NCBI GenBank assembly: GCA_035712345.1
Contig: DASTAY010000023.1
Coordinates: 1-16,909 of the forward strand
Direction: 5' to 3'
DNA length: 16,909 bases
DNA from: VRUE01 sp035712345
Lineage (GTDB): Bacteria > Actinomycetota > Thermoleophilia > Solirubrobacterales > 70-9
Each line of letters starts with the position of its first letter. Position 1 is the first letter of the stretch. The position numbers and the translations under genes were made by a program. The notes beneath the pieces were generated by a model. That model did not search any database. It was given only the letters and a program-made list of their open reading frames with translations, and was not told where the DNA came from. Below, one piece after another: positions 12,168 through 16,909 of this stretch.

Positions 12168-14732
12168 GTGAGAAGCCACGCGAAGGCAGCGAGCACGGAT
12201 TCGACCACGCGCCCCCACCGGCGCCACCTGCTGCCATTGCTGGCAGCGATCGTCGCGGCGCTCGCGCTTGCGCTCGGGGCGGCGAGCGCCTCGGCCGTCG
12301 CTCCTGTCATCGCCGGCACCACCGTCTCCGCCGTCACCGCCGAAACCGCTGTGCTCGAAGCCGAAATCAATCCCGGCGAAGAAGCGACCACCTACCACTT
12401 CGAGTACGGGCCGGCCGAATGCTCGGCCAACCCGTGCACGCGGGTGCCCGCCGGGGAAGGCAACGTCGGGTCGGGCAGCGAACCCGTGCACGTCTCAGAC
12501 GAAGTCACCGGCCTGGCGCCCGGAACGACCTATTACTTCCGCGTGGTGGCGGTGAACGGCAGCGGCCCGGTCGCAGGAGCCGACCGCACCTTCGCCACCT
12601 ATCCCTCGCCCGAACCCGCCGCCTGCCCCAACGAAGCGTTCCGCACCGGCTTCGGCGCCGGTCTTCCCGACTGCCGCGCCTACGAGATGGTCACGCCGGT
12701 CGACAAAAACAACGGCGACATCCGCAACGGCATTCGCACGTTCGGCAGCAGCTCGACCTCTGGCGAAAAGATCACCTACTCGAGCTTCACGGCCTTCGGC
12801 GACGCGGAATCCAATCCTCTCTTCACCCAGTACCTGACCACCCGCGGAGCCGATGGCTGGACGACCGAAGGAATTTCCCCCCGCCAGAGCAACCTGCGGA
12901 TCGTCGGCTTCCTCATCCCGCTCTATCCCTTCTTCAAAGTCTTCACCCCGGACCTCTCGAAAGCGGTCTTCCTCAACCTCTCAGCCCCACTGACGCCGGA
13001 CGGGATCTCGCCCTGGGCGGACCTCTACCTCCGCGACAACACGACGGACAGTTGGCAGGCGCTGATCACCTCTCCTCCGACGCACTACGACCCGCCCGAA
13101 GACAACGAATTCTGGCCCGAACCGCAGAACATCACCCCCGACGGAAGCCATGTCCTCTTCAAGATCGACGAGAACCTGACCCCCGACTCGCCCTACAACG
13201 GCGTCAATGGCAGTAGCTATAAGGAGGACAACCTGTTCGACTGGCACGACGGGGAACTCGAACTGGTCAGCATCCTGCCGAACGAAGAACCCAGCACGCT
13301 GCTCAACTCGGCCGGAACGTTCAACAGCGTCGTCCGTACCGGCGGAGAAGACAGCACCGAAAACGCGATCTCCGAAGACGGCTCGCGGATCTACTGGTCT
13401 GCCGGCGGCGAAGCCTTCAACACCGGCCGGGTCTACGTCCGGGTCGACGGAGAAGAAACCCTTCCCGTGACCGGAAGCGTCTCGAACGCCGAAGGCCGGT
13501 TCTGGACCGCGAGCAGCGACGGCTCGAAGGCGCTGTTCACGATCGGCGAAGAAGGCGAAAAAGGGACCGACTCCAAACTCCAGTCCGGTGGCGAAGGGGA
13601 GCCGCTGTACGAGTTCCACCTCGCCAGCGAATCCTCGACCCTGATCGCGCCGCACACCACCGGCGTCCTCGGCGCCAGCCAGGACCTCTCCTACATCTAC
13701 TTCGCCTCACCCGAAGTGCTCGACGCGGGCGCCACGGCCGGCGAATCCAACCTCTACAGCTACCACGACGGCCAGGCGACGTTCATCGCCACGGTTACGC
13801 CGGGAGAGGGCTCCGTCCCTCCCAGCACGGGGCTGTCCAATGTCGCGCCGCTGAGGGAACAGAAGACCTCCGCCGTCAATCCCAGCGGGAGCGCCGTGGT
13901 CTTCTCCTCGACGCGCAGCCTGACCGGCTACGACAACACGCCGGCCGGTGGCGGCTCGCCCGCCTGGGAGGTCTACAGGTACGACTCCCAGTCGGAAACC
14001 CTCACCTGCGTCTCGTGCAACCCGTCGGGCGCCCGGCCACTGACCGGAACGCCGAAAGAAGAAGAACAGGTCGTCGCCGGCAGGATCCCTCGCTGGGTGG
14101 CGCCGCTTCAGTTCAAGCCGCGGGTGATCAGCGACGACGGCAGCAAGGTCTTCTTCGAGAGCTTCGACGCCCTGGTCCCGCGCGACACCAACGGGCAGCG
14201 CGACGTCTATGAGTGGGAGGAAGGGGGTTCTGGCTCCTGCGCCCGCTCCGCGGGCTGCGTCAGCCTGATCTCGAGCGGAAAGAGCTCGGCCGAATCGCAG
14301 CTGGTCGACTCGGGCGCCAGCGGCCGCGACGTGTTCATCTCCACCTCGAGCAGCTTCGCGCCGCAGGATCCCGGTCTGGTCGACATCTATGACGCCCGCA
14401 CCGACGGCGGCTTCCCGGCGCCGCCGGCGCCGGCCGACCCATGCGTCGGGGATTCCTGCCAGTCCCCCGCCGCGACCCCGCCGAGCGCCACGCCGGCGAG
14501 CGCCCAGTTCCACGGCGAGGGAGACCTGCATGCCAGGCGTTCCTGCCGCGAGCCTCGAGTAGCCAAGCTGCTGAGGAAGGCGAGGTCGCTGAGCCGTCGG
14601 GCTGCGCATACCGACAACGGAGCGAAGACGAAGCACCTGCGCAAGCAGGCCCACTCGCTGCGGAGCAAGGCAAAGGCGCTGGGGCGTCGTGAGAAGCGCT
14701 GTACGCGCCGCGCCCGGAGGGCCGGCCGATGA
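12168..14732 (+). CDS. Large secreted protein: FN3-like domain, beta-propeller, basic tail
   Basis: The 854-aa product begins with a signal peptide (basic residues to 19, hydrophobic 21-38, cleavage probably near ASA at 41-43). Residues 45-145 form an FN3-like domain (LAPGTTYYFRVVAVNGSG at 116-133). A linker with CPNEAFRTGFGAGLPDCRAY (153-172) follows; I associate this CPNEA...LPDCRAYE motif with Thermoleophilia secreted proteins. From about 199 to 749 there are eight or nine TolB/WD40-like strands of the type S.DGS.V.F ... LY.Y near 261, 324, 403, 450, 505, 572, 656 and 718, indicating a beta-propeller. After DPCVGDSCQ (757-765) and a Pro/Ala linker, the last 65 residues are Lys/Arg-rich and helical, framed by Cys793 and Cys845. 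No catalytic residues are recognised; surface binding is likely. Glutamate is mostly GAA, unlike the genes to the left. The stop is 62 bases before the next secreted-protein gene. Confidence 0.88.
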   Translation: MRSHAKAASTDSTTRPHRRHLLPLLAAIVAALALALGAASASAVAPVIAGTTVSAVTAETAVLEAEINPGEEATTYHFEYGPAECSANPCTRVPAGEGNVGSGSEPVHVSDEVTGLAPGTTYYFRVVAVNGSGPVAGADRTFATYPSPEPAACPNEAFRTGFGAGLPDCRAYEMVTPVDKNNGDIRNGIRTFGSSSTSGEKITYSSFTAFGDAESNPLFTQYLTTRGADGWTTEGISPRQSNLRIVGFLIPLYPFFKVFTPDLSKAVFLNLSAPLTPDGISPWADLYLRDNTTDSWQALITSPPTHYDPPEDNEFWPEPQNITPDGSHVLFKIDENLTPDSPYNGVNGSSYKEDNLFDWHDGELELVSILPNEEPSTLLNSAGTFNSVVRTGGEDSTENAISEDGSRIYWSAGGEAFNTGRVYVRVDGEETLPVTGSVSNAEGRFWTASSDGSKALFTIGEEGEKGTDSKLQSGGEGEPLYEFHLASESSTLIAPHTTGVLGASQDLSYIYFASPEVLDAGATAGESNLYSYHDGQATFIATVTPGEGSVPPSTGLSNVAPLREQKTSAVNPSGSAVVFSSTRSLTGYDNTPAGGGSPAWEVYRYDSQSETLTCVSCNPSGARPLTGTPKEEEQVVAGRIPRWVAPLQFKPRVISDDGSKVFFESFDALVPRDTNGQRDVYEWEEGGSGSCARSAGCVSLISSGKSSAESQLVDSGASGRDVFISTSSSFAPQDPGLVDIYDARTDGGFPAPPAPADPCVGDSCQSPAATPPSATPASAQFHGEGDLHARRSCREPRVAKLLRKARSLSRRAAHTDNGAKTKHLRKQAHSLRSKAKALGRREKRCTRRARRAGR

Positions 14733-14794
14733 GGCGCCCCACGCAGGACGCCCTTTGCCCTTCCCCATTCGAGTACGACAAGGAGCCTGAGACG

Positions 14795-16909
14795 ATGGAC
14801 ACCTTTGCGGAGCGCTCTCACCGGTCGCTTAAGCTGAGGACGCTGGCCTTGGTGGTGGCGATCCTCGGGACCTTCGCCGCATTCGGCGCGGCCTCGGCCT
14901 CGGCCGACTTCGGCGTCGAAAGCTTCGACGTCACCTTCGCCAACCAGGACGGCACCCCGGCGACCCAGGCGGGGTCCCATCCGTTTGAAGCGGTCGAGAG
15001 CTTCGGCATGAACACGAGGCCGGACCCCACTTACGGAGTCCTGCCGGAAGAGCCGACCAGGGACGTGACCATCGACCAGGTGCCCGGCGTCGTCGGCGAC
15101 AGCCGGCCGACCCCGACGTGCAGCACCCTGGACCTCATCACGATCGATACCAGCCTACGCAACGCCTGCCCGAACGATTCCGCGGTCGGGTACGTGAACG
15201 TGCACCTGGCGCTGTTCGGCGCGCTCAACCTGACGGAGTCCGTCTACAACCTGGAGACCACCCCCGGGGTGCCGGCGAGGCTGGGCTTCACCGTCCTGCC
15301 GGTGCCGATCACGGTCAACGTCGGAGTCAACGAAGGCGGCAGCCACAACCTCGTCGCCTCGCTTCGCAACACCTCCCAGGCGCTCAACTTCCTCGGCGCC
15401 GAAACCATCCTGTGGGGCGTGCCCTCGGACTCCGCGCACGATCCCTATCGGGGCCGATGCCTCGAACTCTTCGCCCTTCCGGGCGAAGCTTTCTCCAACG
15501 GCAGCTGCCCCGTCACCCTGCCGCCAAAGCCCTTCCTGACGCTGCCGACGAGCTGCTCGGGCCCGCAGGAAAGCAGCATCGAAGCCGATTCGTGGTTCCA
15601 TCCCGGCGTGCTGTCGCGCAAGACCGCGCTCACCCACGACTTCGCCTCCCCGCCGAATCCGCAGGGTTTCACCGGCTGCGGTCGCCTCGGCTTCGCGCCC
15701 TCGATCGAAACCCGCACGACCAGCGACTCCGCCGAGACCGGAACGGGTCTTGACTTCAGCCTCAACTTCGAGGACGAAGGCCTGGTGAGCACCACGGGCC
15801 TGAGCCAGTCGACGGCAAAGAAAGCCGAAGTCACGCTGCCCGAAGGGGTCACGATCAACCCCTCGATCGGCGAAGGGCTCGGCGTCTGCACGCCGCAGGA
15901 GATCGAACGCGAAACCGCGACGACGGCTCCGGGGGAAGGTTGTCCGAACGCATCGAAGATCGGCACCCTGGAAGTCCAGACGCCGCTGTTGCCCGAAGCC
16001 GTCGGCGGCTCGGTGTTCCTCGCCGAGCAGGACAATCCCGAAACGACCGAACCGGGGGCCGAGAACCCCTTCGACAGCCTGATCGCGCTGTATCTGGTGG
16101 TGAAGAGCACCGACCTCGGCATCAACGTGAAGCTGCCGATGAAGGTGGAGCCCGATCCCAAGACCGGCCGGTTGGTGGCCAGCGTGGAAGACATCCCGCA
16201 GATCCCCTTCAGCCACTTCAACTTCCACTTCAAGGAAGGCGTCAGGGCGGCGATGGTCACTCCGCCGACCTGTGGCAGCTACACCACCGAAGGGAAGTTC
16301 TGGCCCTGGTCGGACCCGACCAACCCGAGGACCGTCACCTCGAGCTTCGAAATCACCAAGGGCGTGGGCGGAGGCCCCTGCCCGCCGGGGGGCATCCCGC
16401 CCTTCGATCCCCATTTCGAAGCCGGGGCGGTCAACAACAACGCCGGGAGCTTCAGCCCCTTCGACATGCGGATAACGCGTGAAGACGGCGAACAGGACAT
16501 GACCAAGTTCTCGGCTGTCCTGCCCCCGGGCGAGCTCGGCTCCCTTGCCGGAGTGAGCAAATGCCCCGACTCGGCGATCGCCACGGCGAAGGGCAAGACC
16601 GGCAGGCAGGAGCTCGCAAGCCCCTCCTGCCCGGCAAACAGCCTGATCGGCCACACCCTGGCCGGGGCGGGTGTGGGCTCGGCCTTGACCTACGTCGGCG
16701 GGCAGATCTACCTCGGCGGCCCCTACCACGGCGACCCCCTCTCGGTGATCGCGATCACCCCTGCAGTGGCAGGCCCCTTCGACGCCGGCACGATCGTCGT
16801 CCAGGAGGCATTGACGCTCAACCCCAAGACCGCCGAAGTCGAAGTAGACGGGGCCCACTCAGACCCGATCCCCCACATCGTCAAGGGGATCGTCTTGAAG
16901 CTGCGGGAC
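14795..16909 (+). CDS. Large secreted repeat protein with cysteine-framed modules, 3' end outside window
   Basis: ATG 14795 is preceded by AAGGAG (14780-14785) at nine bases. The frame is open for 705 codons to the right edge, so the C-terminus is missing. A signal peptide (LALVVAILGTFAAFGAASAS, 17-36) is followed by a conserved-looking entry segment (about 42-75: TFANQDG, QAGSHPFEAVESFGMNT). A module then occurs three times. Each copy has a Cys, 15-21 residues, then CP..S..(V/I)G, then beta strands: 109-132, 365-390 and 590-619. The second and third copies also share G..(F/Y)L(A/G), (D/N)P.T and IP. The protein should be exported and disulfide-stabilised. I recognise no enzyme motif; adhesin or envelope structure is a guess. 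It probably forms an operon with the preceding FN3/propeller gene and shares its GAA preference. Confidence 0.85.
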   Translation, partial: MDTFAERSHRSLKLRTLALVVAILGTFAAFGAASASADFGVESFDVTFANQDGTPATQAGSHPFEAVESFGMNTRPDPTYGVLPEEPTRDVTIDQVPGVVGDSRPTPTCSTLDLITIDTSLRNACPNDSAVGYVNVHLALFGALNLTESVYNLETTPGVPARLGFTVLPVPITVNVGVNEGGSHNLVASLRNTSQALNFLGAETILWGVPSDSAHDPYRGRCLELFALPGEAFSNGSCPVTLPPKPFLTLPTSCSGPQESSIEADSWFHPGVLSRKTALTHDFASPPNPQGFTGCGRLGFAPSIETRTTSDSAETGTGLDFSLNFEDEGLVSTTGLSQSTAKKAEVTLPEGVTINPSIGEGLGVCTPQEIERETATTAPGEGCPNASKIGTLEVQTPLLPEAVGGSVFLAEQDNPETTEPGAENPFDSLIALYLVVKSTDLGINVKLPMKVEPDPKTGRLVASVEDIPQIPFSHFNFHFKEGVRAAMVTPPTCGSYTTEGKFWPWSDPTNPRTVTSSFEITKGVGGGPCPPGGIPPFDPHFEAGAVNNNAGSFSPFDMRITREDGEQDMTKFSAVLPPGELGSLAGVSKCPDSAIATAKGKTGRQELASPSCPANSLIGHTLAGAGVGSALTYVGGQIYLGGPYHGDPLSVIAITPAVAGPFDAGTIVVQEALTLNPKTAEVEVDGAHSDPIPHIVKGIVLKLRD

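Noticed and set aside
15155..16858. 567-codon antisense frame in the last gene
   Set aside because: The sense frame has a signal peptide, ribosome binding site and repeated modules. The antisense frame arises from the strong GC3 bias.

Overview
The window is GC-rich DNA from what is most likely an actinobacterium of the class Thermoleophilia (Solirubrobacterales or a close relative). The reasons are the strong GC3 bias, the actinobacterial gene families, and above all the two large secreted proteins at the right end. These carry FN3-like, beta-propeller and cysteine-framed modules that I associate with that lineage. This taxonomic call is inference from gene content. No insertion sequence, phage gene or CRISPR array is visible. 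The longest non-coding stretch is about 230 bases (11938-12167).

Left part (1-4852): a polytopic GT-C-like membrane protein runs off the left edge on the minus strand. Upstream of it is a metallo-beta-lactamase-fold hydrolase, and then, divergently, a tiny one-helix membrane protein and a UspA universal stress protein. A secreted subtilisin-type (S8) protease faces UspA tail to tail. Divergent from the protease is the tRNA adenosine deaminase TadA, whose 3' end runs into the antisense of a tRNA-Ser(GGA) gene.

Middle (4763-8900): two tRNA-Ser genes, GGA on the minus strand and CGA on the plus strand, bracket a BcsA-like family 2 glycosyltransferase with a C-terminal PilZ domain. This suggests c-di-GMP-controlled export of a beta-linked polysaccharide. 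Its leader contains several inverted repeats, one of them next to the start codon. Past a 46-nt inverted-repeat element lies a two-gene operon of a YCII/DGPF protein and an ECF42-type sigma factor. It is preceded by a promoter that matches the ECF42 recognition motif, which implies autoregulation.

Middle right (8903-11937): a secreted RTX-like protein carries cysteines at an exact nine-residue spacing. Divergent from it is a GAF-GAF NarL-type histidine kinase whose first GAF resembles that of DevS/DosT. The likely cognate NarL/LuxR response regulator is convergent with the kinase, and their coding ends overlap by 42 bases.

Right part (11938-16909): a promoter region with two palindromes drives a probable two-gene operon of large secreted proteins. 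The first is FN3 plus beta-propeller plus a basic tail (854 aa). The second has at least 705 aa, at least three cysteine-framed modules, and is cut by the window edge. These two genes prefer GAA for glutamate, whereas the genes to their left prefer GAG. The envelope theme (exopolysaccharide synthase, protease, RTX protein, large exported proteins) together with two stress-type regulatory systems suggests a region concerned with the cell surface and stress response. Only the sigma factor operon and the TCS pair have direct sequence support for working together.
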